Assembly: GCA_948434855.1 (NCBI GenBank)
Contig: CAOJFR010000019.1
Coordinates: 1 to 22,137 of the forward strand
Reading direction: 5' to 3'
From: an uncultured Clostridia bacterium
Lineage (GTDB): Bacteria > Bacillota > Clostridia > Christensenellales > UBA1242
Length of the DNA stretch: 22,137 nt
The translations under genes were made by a program, and so were the position numbers. Positions 15,781 to 22,137 of the stretch are shown here, one piece after another. The notes under the pieces were generated by a model. It saw only the letters and a program-made list of their open reading frames with translations, made no database searches and was not told where the DNA came from. Position 1 is the stretch's first letter, and the number at the start of each line of letters is the position of its first letter.

Positions 15781-16690
15781 ATTTATTATTATCTTTAACT
15801 TTTTTAGTTTTATTTTTTGTACTTTTATTTTTAGTTTTGGTTTTATTAACCTTAGATTTCTCCTCTGATTTTTCCACGTTAGTTTTAATCTCTTCAGATT
15901 CAACTTCAGTTTTTTTATTACTATCTTTAGAAATTTTTTCTTCATTAATACTAAGACTTTCTGCTTCTTCTAAACAATCTTTTTCTGTTTTTAAATTTGG
16001 TTTTTTCCTTTTTATTACACTAAAGTTATGCATATCTACTTTTTTTGTTTTATGCAAAAGCACACAAAGAGCACACGCACAAAGCGAACCGATTGAATCT
16101 AAAATTAAATCTTTCATTGTGTCTAGAAGTGCAGCGCTGCCAACAAGTGCTTCGCCCCTGCTGCCACCGTCTGCAACTGATTCATAAGCCCTTTGCATAT
16201 TTGTTCCTAAAATTGCGTCTGAAGCAAATTCTACAATTTCCCAGAGAACGCCAATTGTTACTGTTAAAGCAAATGCAAACAAAACTGAAAAATATATGTT
16301 GAGTTTAAAATTATTATTTTTTGTTTCATTCATGAGTGATATAACTGAATAGCTAATAAATGTTAAAATGAATCCTGAGAATGAATGAAGCAACGAATCC
16401 CACCAACTGATTTTTGCAAAGAATCCACATATTTCACCACAAAAAAAGTGTGCCGACATAAAAATTACAAACACAATATATACAATATCTGGAATTTCAA
16501 AATGCAACCTTTTAAGAATTGTTGGAGTGAATGAAACCACCAAAAACATAAAGGCCTGCATTGCATTAAAAATGTAAATTGACTTTACTGAGGTATCTTT
16601 ATTGATTATTGCACCAACGATGCTGATTGCAAGTATTAACCCCATAAGCACCCAGTGAATTATATAGGTAAACTTAGCCGCTTTTTTCAT
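15779..16690 (-). CDS. YjdF/DUF2238-like membrane protein with long charged tail
   Basis: This 303-residue protein starts at the ATG at 16690 with AAAGGA upstream. An open frame extends further upstream but overlaps the next gene antiparallel-free coding and a terminator, so it is not used. About six hydrophobic helices fill the first 210 residues. Family marks match the copy at 4647-5297: WWDSLLHSFSG, GVLWEIVEFASD and LLDTMKDLILDSIG. After the last helix come about 75 residues dominated by Lys, Glu, Ser, Asn and Thr, ending in a strongly basic stretch. This tail is predicted disordered and cytoplasmic. The tail may bind a partner or nucleic acid, but that is speculation. Function of the family is unknown. 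Neighbours on the strand are an Fe-S miniprotein before it and dapB after it, with hairpins at both junctions. Confidence 0.7.
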   Translation of the reverse strand: MKKAAKFTYIIHWVLMGLILAISIVGAIINKDTSVKSIYIFNAMQAFMFLVVSFTPTILKRLHFEIPDIVYIVFVIFMSAHFFCGEICGFFAKISWWDSLLHSFSGFILTFISYSVISLMNETKNNNFKLNIYFSVLFAFALTVTIGVLWEIVEFASDAILGTNMQRAYESVADGGSRGEALVGSAALLDTMKDLILDSIGSLCACALCVLLHKTKKVDMHNFSVIKRKKPNLKTEKDCLEEAESLSINEEKISKDSNKKTEVESEEIKTNVEKSEEKSKVNKTKTKNKSTKNKTKKVKDNNK

Positions 16691-16731
16691 AAATTTTCCT
16701 TTGTAAAATAATATATTATATAATATCAAAT

Positions 16732-16763
16732 AAAAAAGATTTTGTCCACACAAAATCTTTTTT
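16732..16763 (-). terminator. Terminator of the Fe-S miniprotein gene
   Basis: A 13-bp perfect stem (16732-16744 with 16751-16763), a 6-base loop and a T-run on the minus strand lie three bases beyond the stop codon at 16767. Confidence 0.88.
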
Positions 16764-16766
16764 ACC

Positions 16767-16964
16767 TTACTTCTGTTTATAATAAAGCTTGCAATGACAA
16801 AAGCCTTCATAATTAGGATCTTTAATCTGATTTCTAAATTCTTCACACATACATTTATTTTCTGGTTTTTTGCCGACTTTGCAAGGGCAATAGCCTTCTT
16901 TTGCTGCAAGCCCTTCTTTTATTATTTTAACCATCTCTTCATCTGGGTTGAATATTACTTTCAT
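16767..16964 (-). CDS. Ferredoxin:thioredoxin-reductase beta-like miniprotein
   Basis: This 65-residue protein carries three paired-cysteine motifs: CPC (26-28), CMC (38-40) and CHC (56-58). The order and the final CHC match the catalytic chain of ferredoxin:thioredoxin reductase, where they hold a [4Fe-4S] cluster next to a redox disulfide. The spacings differ from the plant/cyanobacterial pattern (CPC-x16-CPC-x8-CHC): here they are x9 and x15. It is also about half the usual length, a size common in anaerobic bacteria and archaea. The start has AGAGGTG upstream. It is a single-gene unit with its own terminator. A thioredoxin partner is not in the window. It probably moves electrons from ferredoxin to a thiol protein in the cytosol, by family knowledge. 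Confidence 0.75.
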   Translation of the reverse strand: MKVIFNPDEEMVKIIKEGLAAKEGYCPCKVGKKPENKCMCEEFRNQIKDPNYEGFCHCKLYYKQK

Positions 16965-17018
16965 ATTTTACACCTCTTTATTATTATAACTCTTTTTATT
17001 GTTTCTACAAATAAAAAA

Positions 17019-17040
17019 AGGTGAAACATAAATTTCACCT
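17019..17040 (-). terminator. Terminator of the PRPP synthetase gene
   Basis: An 8-bp perfect stem (17019-17026 with 17033-17040) with a 6-base loop sits just after the stop codon at 17047. Seven T residues follow on the minus strand. Confidence 0.82.
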
Positions 17041-17046
17041 CTTTTT

Positions 17047-18231
17047 TTATATGCTTTTTAAAAGTTCTTTTATCTTTTCATTAGAGTTTATTAGTGGACT
17101 TAGGCTTTCATCTCTATGGAGTGTGCTAATTAATAATGCAATAAATTTTTCCATATCAACAACTTTAAGCCAATCTCTTGCTCTCATGTCATCTGAAACA
17201 AAGCTTGCATTTGTGCAATAAATTTGTTTTATTAAGCCTTCTTTGACATAGCCGTCAAATTTTTCTAAGCCTTCAGTGAAAAATGCAAAAGTGCAAACCG
17301 AAAGCACATTTTTTGCACCCCTAGATTTAAGCTCTCTTGCTACATCAATTAAGCTTTCACCAGAAGCTATCATATCATCAACAATTAATACATCCTTCCC
17401 CTCAACTGATGGTCCGTTATATTCGTGAGCAACAATAGGATTTTTGCCATTTACAATTTTTGTGTAATCTCTTCTCTTATAAAACATTCCAACATTTAAT
17501 TTTAACATACTTGCATAAGCGATTGCTCTTGCCATTGCACCATTATCTGGACTAATTACAACCATTTTTTCTGGGTCAATTTCTTTTTTATAGTCCATAA
17601 TAAACTGCTTTATAACAGGATAAAGAGGAAATATTGAATCAAAACTTGCAGTTGGCGTAACATTTTGAATGTTTGGGTCATGGGCATCAAAAGTGATGAT
17701 TGTGTCTATTCCTAAGTTCTCTAACTGCCTAAGTGCCATTGCACAATCTAACGACTCCCTTCCTGCTCTGCGATGTTGCCTTGAAGAATATAATAGTGGC
17801 ATTATTAATGTTATTCTTCTTGCCTTGCCCGCCATTGCTGAGATTGTTCTGATGATATCTTGAAAATGCTCATCTGGACTCATGTGATTTTCATAGCCAT
17901 ACATTTTATAGGTAATACTATAATTTGAAACATCACTGATTAAATATACATCCTTTCCACGAACCGAGTCATCTAATTTTACTTTTCCCTCTCCGTTGCT
18001 AAATTTAACAGGATTAATATTAATTATATAATTGACATTTTTTGTTTTTAAAAGATTGTTTATTTCTGTGTTAACAGTTTCTATTCTATCTGCAAAACTT
18101 GATAGACACACAACCTTTAGATTGCTTTCATTTAAACTTTTGTTAGACCTTTCTGCCTGTACCTTTTCTTTTTTTAGTTTTTGTTCAGCCTCACTTGTGG
18201 CTGTCTTTTCTTTTTTAGAAAATCCAAACAT
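17047..18231 (-). CDS. prs: Ribose-phosphate pyrophosphokinase (PRPP synthetase)
   Basis: The enzyme makes PRPP from ribose-5-phosphate and ATP for nucleotide, His, Trp and NAD synthesis. From the ATG at 18231 it has 394 residues. That start has GAGG about ten bases upstream; an ATG 16 codons earlier lacks one. The ATP-loop region contains RQHRRAGRES (151-160). FDAHD (181-185) and the C-terminal PRPP loop VDDMIASGES (284-293) are the family signatures. Usual Prs is about 310-320 residues. The extra length includes a Lys/Glu/Ser-rich N-terminal extension of about 37 residues, likely coiled or disordered, and internal insertions typical of a divergent clostridial form. It is monocistronic with a terminator. 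It is the last chromosomal gene before the tRNA scar. The call is secure; allosteric behaviour is not inferable. Confidence 0.9.
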   Translation of the reverse strand: MFGFSKKEKTATSEAEQKLKKEKVQAERSNKSLNESNLKVVCLSSFADRIETVNTEINNLLKTKNVNYIININPVKFSNGEGKVKLDDSVRGKDVYLISDVSNYSITYKMYGYENHMSPDEHFQDIIRTISAMAGKARRITLIMPLLYSSRQHRRAGRESLDCAMALRQLENLGIDTIITFDAHDPNIQNVTPTASFDSIFPLYPVIKQFIMDYKKEIDPEKMVVISPDNGAMARAIAYASMLKLNVGMFYKRRDYTKIVNGKNPIVAHEYNGPSVEGKDVLIVDDMIASGESLIDVARELKSRGAKNVLSVCTFAFFTEGLEKFDGYVKEGLIKQIYCTNASFVSDDMRARDWLKVVDMEKFIALLISTLHRDESLSPLINSNEKIKELLKSI

Positions 18232-18525
18232 CTCTTTTACCTCTAATTTTAGTTTATCAAACAGAAAATAAAATTTCAAATTAAAATAAAGTCATTATGA
18301 ACAAAAATATAATTTTTAAAATTGCATACTGAGTTTTAACTTTTGATAGCATATTTTAACTAGTAATATATCCATAATTTTATATAGCAATAATAAAATT
18401 TAATACAAATGTGACAAACAATTTTGCTAATTATTATATTAAAAGTTAGATTCATGCAAGAAAAGTTTTTTTGAGAAAGTAAAAAAACAAAATAAGTTAA
18501 AAGATAAATTACTTTTTTTTACTAA

Positions 18526-18553
18526 AAAACAAGAGCCACAAAGCTCTTGTTTT
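18526..18553 (-). terminator. Original terminator of the interrupted initiator tRNA
   Basis: An 11-bp perfect stem (18526-18536 with 18543-18553), 6-base loop and T-run on the minus strand lie three bases beyond the CCA of the tRNA remnant. It has stayed with the chromosomal side of the scar. The rest of 18232-18525 has no gene; it should contain the prs promoter, but no convincing pair of boxes was found. Confidence 0.85.
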
Positions 18554-18556
18554 ATT

Positions 18557-18603
18557 TGGTTGCGGGGGCAGGACTCGAACCTGCGACCTTTGGGTTATGA
18601 GCC
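18557..18603 (-). pseudogene. 3' half of an initiator tRNA-fMet (integration scar)
   Basis: The minus strand reads GGCTCATAACCC (anticodon arm, CAT), AAAGGTC, a T arm GCAGG-TTCGAGT-CCTGC, then acceptor strand CCCCGCA, discriminator A and CCA. This closely matches the 3' half of bacterial tRNA-fMet, including its GGCTCATAACC anticodon core. The expected 5' half (acceptor strand, D arm and GTCGG-side stem) is missing. Upstream sequence diverges at once, within the anticodon stem. This is not a functional tRNA. It is what an integrase leaves at the far end when an element bearing a copy of the tRNA 3' half inserts into the gene. By that geometry the element lies at higher coordinates and an intact tRNA-fMet should lie beyond the window. 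Confidence 0.85.
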
Positions 18604-18890
18604 ATTCAGTTAATTTCTATAAATGCCCAAATTTTCAGCATTTACAAAGATTACTTTTAAAAAACGACACTAAATAATATAAAACAAAATCTAACATTAT
18701 AAAGTAGCAATATTTTTTGATTTATGCAAAAAACCATCCAAAATTCGTAGCAGTTGATTTATATTTTTCTATAGATGCAATGAAATCCTGTCACTAAATT
18801 AACAATTTTGCAATATTCAATGATATAATATTATTAATTAGCAACCAATCCTAATGGGCTTACATAAATTTTAAATAAAAATGACTATAA
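18604..18890. other. Non-coding element edge beside the tRNA scar
   Basis: No gene is seen. A 7-bp inverted repeat, TAAATGC (18620-18626) and GCATTTA (18638-18644), lies about 17 bases inside the scar. The decamer TCAGTTAATT occurs at 18606-18615 and again at 18911-18920. Both could be integrase or excisionase arm sites, as found near att cores, but this is only positional inference. A TATAAT at 18824-18829 may be the -10 box for the operon that starts at 18979; its -35 is poor. Confidence 0.35.
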
Positions 18891-18952
18891 ACTAACCTTT
18901 TTAAGGTTGGTCAGTTAATTAAGTTAATCACAAAAATAGTGGTTAACTTTTT
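18891..18952 (+). promoter_or_regulatory. Tandem leader hairpins, the second terminator-like, ahead of the PRTase operon
   Basis: The first hairpin pairs 18891-18899 with 18903-18911 (9 bp, one G-U pair). The second pairs 18921-18931 with 18939-18949 (11 bp, one G-U pair) and runs into five T (18948-18952), so it looks like an intrinsic terminator. The AAGGAGG ribosome site follows only 14 bases later. If the promoter is upstream, this is an attenuator. If a promoter hides between hairpin and start, it only insulates the operon from outside. Confidence 0.5.
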
Positions 18953-18978
18953 ATTGTAAACAATTGAAGGAGGTATAA

Positions 18979-19584
18979 ATGAAAAAATTTACAATAAGTC
19001 AAAATTCATATTTAGATAAAGATATTCAAGGATACTATCACTGCGATTATGTTGGATATGGACAAAAAGAAAATCCAAACTTTATCAATCGTTTGAAAAA
19101 TATGACTAAATCTCATAGTGAATTAGATCTAGTTCAAGATTTCGTTGAAGTTGCAGAAATAGCATCAAAAGATTTACAATTACTAATTGAACAAGAAAAT
19201 TTCAAAAATCCAATTGTTTGTGTTATTCCACGCTCAAAGGCTGAAAAACATTATTCACAAAATCAACTAATGTTTAAAAAAGCCATTTCAAGCATTGCTG
19301 ATAAATTAGCAGTTATTAATGGTACAAATGCAATAAAGAGAATAGAAGATACTAGAACAACACACGATTGGAGGCTTGAACATAACACTGGTGATTTGCC
19401 ATACAAAGGAATTACAAAAGATACTTGCGAAATTGATAAAAATAAAATTTATAAAAAAGATATAATATTGGTTGACGACATTTATACTAAAAATATTAAT
19501 GTCGCTGAAGATTGTATTCAAACATTGTTTGATTTTGGTGTAAGAAATGTTATACTCTATGTAATAGCAAAAACAAGGGATTAA
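18979..19584 (+). CDS. Phosphoribosyltransferase-like protein of an island operon
   Basis: This 201-residue protein is a type I PRTase-fold candidate. The C-terminal third has a hydrophobic strand ending in VDD (165-167) followed by IYTKNIN (168-174), then a helix and a strand (VRNVILYVIAKTR), as in ComF-like and other PRTases. CVIPRSKA (81-88) is an earlier strand-loop resembling their pyrophosphate loop. The normal PRPP loop has small residues and Gly (T-T-G-A/S-T); here it is T-K-N-I-N. PRPP binding may thus be altered, or the nucleotide ligand may differ. No membrane segment is seen. AAGGAGG five bases before ATG is a strong ribosome site. It is the first gene of a three-gene operon; the next ATG starts one base after its stop. 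Substrate unknown. The family call is moderate; involvement in defence or nucleotide signalling is inference from partners and location. Confidence 0.65.
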   Translation: MKKFTISQNSYLDKDIQGYYHCDYVGYGQKENPNFINRLKNMTKSHSELDLVQDFVEVAEIASKDLQLLIEQENFKNPIVCVIPRSKAEKHYSQNQLMFKKAISSIADKLAVINGTNAIKRIEDTRTTHDWRLEHNTGDLPYKGITKDTCEIDKNKIYKKDIILVDDIYTKNINVAEDCIQTLFDFGVRNVILYVIAKTRD

Positions 19585-19585
19585 A

Positions 19586-20422
19586 ATGAACTCAAACTTA
19601 GCAATCAAATTATATGTGATGAGAAAAACTGGCATTATTAAAAGTAATGCCCATTTTTGGAATGATTTTTCTGAAGAAAAAGTTGAGAATTTAGAAATTG
19701 ATTTAACCTTTTATAAGAATGAGTTAGCTGATAAAAATTTTAATTTAATTTGTGTGTTTGATGATGAATTTCCAAAGTTTGATTTTAAAATAAAAGATAG
19801 CGAAAAACCATTTTTATTTGCTTATAGAGGCGATATAAATTTGCTTTCTCAAATTAACAACAATGCCGCTGTCGTGGGAGTTTTAAATCCCACAAAAGAC
19901 ATAGAAAACCGTGAACAAAAAATTGTTGAAAAGTTAGTTAAAAATAATTTGAATATTGTAAGTGGGCTTGCTCGTGGCTGTGATACTATCGCCCACAGAA
20001 CTTGCCTTGCTTGCGGAGGCAAAACTATTGCGATTTTGCCAACAACCTTTGATAATATTTATCCAAAAGAAAACGCCAAACTTATTGACGAAATAACTAA
20101 AAATGGTGGACTTGTAATCACTGAATATGTATACGAACCACAAAAAAAATATGAGAGAATAAGACGATTTATTGAAAGAGATAGATTGCAGGCAATGATA
20201 AGCAAAGCAGTTGTTTTGATCGCAAGTTTTAGATATGGTCAAGGTGATAGCGGAAGTCGCCATGCGATGCAAAAAGCAAAAGAATATGGCAAAAAACGTT
20301 TTGTGATGTTTAATCATCAAACTGATTTTGATATGGCGATTTTTGGACTTAACCAAGATTTAATAGACGAAGATGATGTCATGATTTTGACTGAAAAATC
20401 TATAAAGGAAATATTAAATTGA
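19586..20422 (+). CDS. DprA/SLOG-like nucleotide-binding protein
   Basis: This 278-residue protein resembles the Rossmann core of DprA (Smf), which loads RecA on single-stranded DNA in transformation. Core motifs are SGLARGCDTIAHR (126-138), GGKTIAILP (144-152), FDNIYPKEN (155-163), GGLVITEY (174-181) and an RFIERDRLQAMIS stretch (194-206). QGDSGSRHAM (219-228) stands where DprA has its K-S-G-S-L motif. The usual G-S-R-x-x-S/T start of the fold is G-V-L-N-P-T (98-103). There is no C-terminal winged helix, and the N-terminus lacks a clear SAM domain. It is therefore a DprA-like paralogue of the SLOG superfamily, not the housekeeping protein. It begins one base after the PRTase stop, with AAGGGA inside that gene, and overlaps the next gene by four bases. 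Many SLOG proteins bind nucleotides or sit in defence operons; that role here is inference. Confidence 0.8.
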   Translation: MNSNLAIKLYVMRKTGIIKSNAHFWNDFSEEKVENLEIDLTFYKNELADKNFNLICVFDDEFPKFDFKIKDSEKPFLFAYRGDINLLSQINNNAAVVGVLNPTKDIENREQKIVEKLVKNNLNIVSGLARGCDTIAHRTCLACGGKTIAILPTTFDNIYPKENAKLIDEITKNGGLVITEYVYEPQKKYERIRRFIERDRLQAMISKAVVLIASFRYGQGDSGSRHAMQKAKEYGKKRFVMFNHQTDFDMAIFGLNQDLIDEDDVMILTEKSIKEILN

Positions 20423-20940
20423 AATTTTTTATTGACTTAGACGACACCTTGGTTAATTCCACTACCCTTAACAACGATGCATATAACTATGCACTTGAAA
20501 ACTTTGGCTATGATAGAATCATTACAAACGAGCGAATTACAAGAGAGACTATAAAAGATTGCAAAAATCTAGAGCAAATTATCACTCTTAAACAAAAATA
20601 TTTTGCTTTAGATTGGCTACCATATAGACTTGTCATAAATAATGACTTAATTTTCAAATTAAAAAACTATAAAAAATCAAATTGTTACCTTTGGACAAAA
20701 GCAGATGAAATTAGAACGAATAAAATTTTAGAAAAATGCAACTTAAAACAATATTTTAACAACATTATTTTTGATGATAAAGAAAATTTTACAAGTTCTG
20801 TTCAAAATCTAAAAAGAATTTCAAACTCAAATCAAATAATAATTTATGAAAACAATCACAACATTTTTTTAAATCAAAGATTTAAAATAGTAGACGAAAT
20901 CGAAAACAAAAATTTCAATATCAAAGGCTATCTAGTTTGA
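20419..20940 (+). CDS. HAD-superfamily hydrolase-like protein
   Basis: This 173-residue protein shows HAD motif I, F-I-D-L-D-D-T-L-V (4-12; nucleophile Asp6, acid/base Asp8), a motif II Thr at WTKA (Thr93), and a motif III Lys in DDKENF (Lys121). Motif IV, normally two acidic residues holding magnesium, appears as Y-E-N-N (143-146), leaving a single acid. Activity may be weak or altered. A helical cap of about 70 residues sits between motifs I and II. The start is TTG, overlapping the DprA-like stop as TTGA, with AAAGGA eight bases upstream. This implies coupled translation and fixed stoichiometry. The stop overlaps the terminator stem. It probably removes phosphate from a nucleotide or sugar phosphate linked to the PRTase product; that is inference. 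Confidence 0.75.
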   Translation: MKFFIDLDDTLVNSTTLNNDAYNYALENFGYDRIITNERITRETIKDCKNLEQIITLKQKYFALDWLPYRLVINNDLIFKLKNYKKSNCYLWTKADEIRTNKILEKCNLKQYFNNIIFDDKENFTSSVQNLKRISNSNQIIIYENNHNIFLNQRFKIVDEIENKNFNIKGYLV

Positions 20941-20948
20941 TAGCCTTT
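20923..20948 (+). terminator. Terminator closing the PRTase-DprA-HAD operon
   Basis: A 10-bp perfect stem (20923-20932 with 20939-20948) with a 6-base loop overlaps the HAD stop codon and continues into T residues. It also lies between two convergent units and may help end the minus-strand pair. Confidence 0.88.
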
Positions 20949-20986
20949 TTTAATAAAATATAACCAAATAAAATAGTATAATAAAT

Positions 20987-21559
20987 CTAGATAAAATTAT
21001 ATGTTTTGAAGTAATTTGGGACTTCATTTTTTGATAGTATTAATTCTCTAAGTTTATTAAATTTTTCATTGTCTAAAACTGTTATACTACCAAACTGAGA
21101 AATTTTAATAAAATCCCTAAATTCAGATATATCAATAGGATTATTTAATACAAAAGTATTTGTAATATTAGCAAAATATTTTGATTTAAAATATACATCG
21201 TAATCAAGTGGAGGATCGTAGTATTCTGGGTCCTCTAATATAAACCCAACTGCGAAAATTTTTCCTCCACATTTTTTATATATTTCTTTTGCTCTTAACA
21301 AAACATTCCAAATATTTTTATCTTTATCTTGACTATTTAAATACTCTCTTTTAACTGCAGAAATTTTTGCATTCGCAGTTTTGGTATGCATGAAAAATAC
21401 AAGCTCACCAGCTTTTACATATTTTGGAACACTCCATTCTCCAGGATTTGATGCGAGGACATCCTCCATATCCATTGTTCCAAATTCATCAATCCTGTTA
21501 GACAGTTCTTCCAAATTAGATGGAAATGAAATGTTATTTATATATGCTTTAGCCCCCAT
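20987..21559 (-). CDS. EVE/PUA-like domain protein
   Basis: This 190-residue protein is not firmly recognised. It has features of EVE/PUA-like proteins: an early segment with GEWSVPKYVKAGELVFFMHT (about 40-59), where a basic-rich lead enters a strand with the Gly-Asp/Glu 'GD-like' turn. Then a helix precedes GGKIFAVGFI (about 98-107), and a late F-x-D-F-I-K-I-S-Q-F-G-S-I-T pattern is often seen as P-I-x-x-x-x-F near the end. EVE domains bind modified bases in DNA or RNA and are frequent next to restriction and defence genes. AAAGGA precedes the ATG by six bases. The upstream gene on this strand ends 18 bases before it, so the two form one operon. It converges on the PRTase-DprA-HAD operon. 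Function is inference. Confidence 0.45.
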   Translation of the reverse strand: MGAKAYINNISFPSNLEELSNRIDEFGTMDMEDVLASNPGEWSVPKYVKAGELVFFMHTKTANAKISAVKREYLNSQDKDKNIWNVLLRAKEIYKKCGGKIFAVGFILEDPEYYDPPLDYDVYFKSKYFANITNTFVLNNPIDISEFRDFIKISQFGSITVLDNEKFNKLRELILSKNEVPNYFKTYNFI

Positions 21560-21577
21560 AATATATCCTTTAATAGT

Positions 21578-22137
21578 TTATTTTTTATTTGTTTGCTTTT
21601 GATAGATATTAAATGATTCTATCGTTGTTTCCGTAAGCCAATTTGCTAAGTTTATTCCATCAAATTCTATATCTTCACTAAATAGTTTACTGTATTCGTT
21701 AGCTAATTCTAATAAAATTAATCCAATTCTACCTAAAATCCAAATAAAATCGTATGCACCAATAGATTGATTTAAATAGTTGCCATGCGAAAATTTACAA
21801 CAATATTTGTAATCATTATTAAAATTATTTTTTAGATCAACATTACTCATTTTAGTATAATCTAGCAGTTCAGTAAATACATATTTTCGATTTTTATTTT
21901 CTAATGAATCAAGCCATCCATAATTTAAATAATTTTGCCAAGAACAATTTTTGGGAGCCCTTTCACTAAATTTTTGTGAATATTCTCCATTTTGTTCAAA
22001 ATCTAATCTATATTGCATAAATCTATAAAATTCATCAGCTAATGGTTCATTGTCGTTTATAGTAAAAAATACACAAACTGTCTCAATAACAGTTCTTAAT
22101 AAATAAAAGGCACTACAGCAATTAACAGTTTCAGTTA
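21578..22137 (-). CDS. DUF5677/HEPN-like helical protein, 5' part beyond the window
   Basis: The frame runs without a stop to the window edge, so the true start lies outside; at least 186 residues are visible. An ATG at 22018 exists but the upstream frame stays coding-like (FYLLRTVIETVCVFF, then DEFYRF), so it is internal. The R-T-V-I-E-x-V helix and the later CCKFSHGNYLNQS segment resemble the DUF5677 family, whose members have an Arg/Glu helix and a Ser-x-x-x-His turn and are all-alpha. Some such families belong to or resemble HEPN ribonucleases, though no complete R-x4-6-H motif is claimed here. It is the upstream partner of the EVE-like gene. Its function is unknown, and its placement in the island suggests an accessory or defence role. 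Confidence 0.5.
   Translation of the reverse strand, partial: TETVNCCSAFYLLRTVIETVCVFFTINDNEPLADEFYRFMQYRLDFEQNGEYSQKFSERAPKNCSWQNYLNYGWLDSLENKNRKYVFTELLDYTKMSNVDLKNNFNNDYKYCCKFSHGNYLNQSIGAYDFIWILGRIGLILLELANEYSKLFSEDIEFDGINLANWLTETTIESFNIYQKQTNKK

Noticed and set aside
16691..16909. N-terminal extension of the second YjdF-like frame
   Set aside because: It overlaps the Fe-S miniprotein gene in another frame and crosses its terminator; the ATG at 16690 has a good ribosome site.
17047..20948. PRPP synthetase as part of the PRTase-DprA-HAD system
   Set aside because: It lies on the other strand, on the chromosomal side of the tRNA scar, has its own terminator, and is a housekeeping gene; adjacency is probably chance.
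22121..22137. TTCAGTTA at the window end as a third copy of the TCAGTTAATT repeat
   Set aside because: Only eight bases match before the window ends, inside a coding frame; chance is likely in AT-rich sequence.

Overview
The window is AT-rich throughout, with strong purine-rich Shine-Dalgarno sites, many hairpin/U-run terminators, TGA used as stop, and oxygen-sensitive redox enzymes: an Fe-S enoate/dienoyl reductase, iron-dependent alcohol dehydrogenases, and a ferredoxin:thioredoxin-reductase-like protein. Together with a giant BspA-type leucine-rich-repeat surface protein, this points to a low-GC anaerobic Firmicute (Clostridia-like, plausibly gut-associated). That placement is inference.

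Layout. 1-755 is mostly non-coding. It holds a terminator and a free-standing small RNA of about 110 nt with its own promoter and terminator. The RNA has a tRNA-like end (7-bp acceptor-like helix, T-arm-like hairpin, ACCA) but no D arm. Next, 756-1538 (-) encodes a PD-(D/E)xK-like nuclease candidate, apparently read from a leaderless promoter. The block 1740-18231 looks like ordinary chromosome: acyl-ACP thioesterase, enoate/dienoyl-CoA-reductase-like flavoenzyme, a YjdF-like membrane protein, a 1676-residue LRR protein (-), a butanol-dehydrogenase-like Fe-ADH (-), a GltD-like flavoprotein with a small membrane protein (+), a second Fe-ADH that has lost most of its metal ligands (-), dapB (-), a second YjdF-like protein (-), a tiny CPC/CHC iron-sulfur protein (-) and PRPP synthetase (-). 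Nearly all are short transcription units bounded by hairpins.

At 18557-18603 (-) lies the 3' half of an initiator tRNA (CAT anticodon to CCA) without its 5' half. This is the expected scar at the distal end of an element integrated into tRNA-fMet, and its orientation places the element to the right. The right-hand cargo has a tight three-gene operon (+): a phosphoribosyltransferase-like protein, a DprA/SLOG-like protein and a HAD-like protein. The last two reading frames overlap by 4 bases at a TTG start, and the unit has hairpins in its leader and a terminator at its end. Facing it is a (-) pair, an EVE/PUA-like protein and a DUF5677/HEPN-like helical protein that runs off the window. This cargo resembles a defence or nucleotide-signalling island and is the best candidate for an undescribed system.

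The clearest regulatory feature is a run of nine G (coding strand) filling half of the 17-nt spacer between the -35 and -10 boxes of the LRR gene. This is the architecture of a phase-variable promoter.
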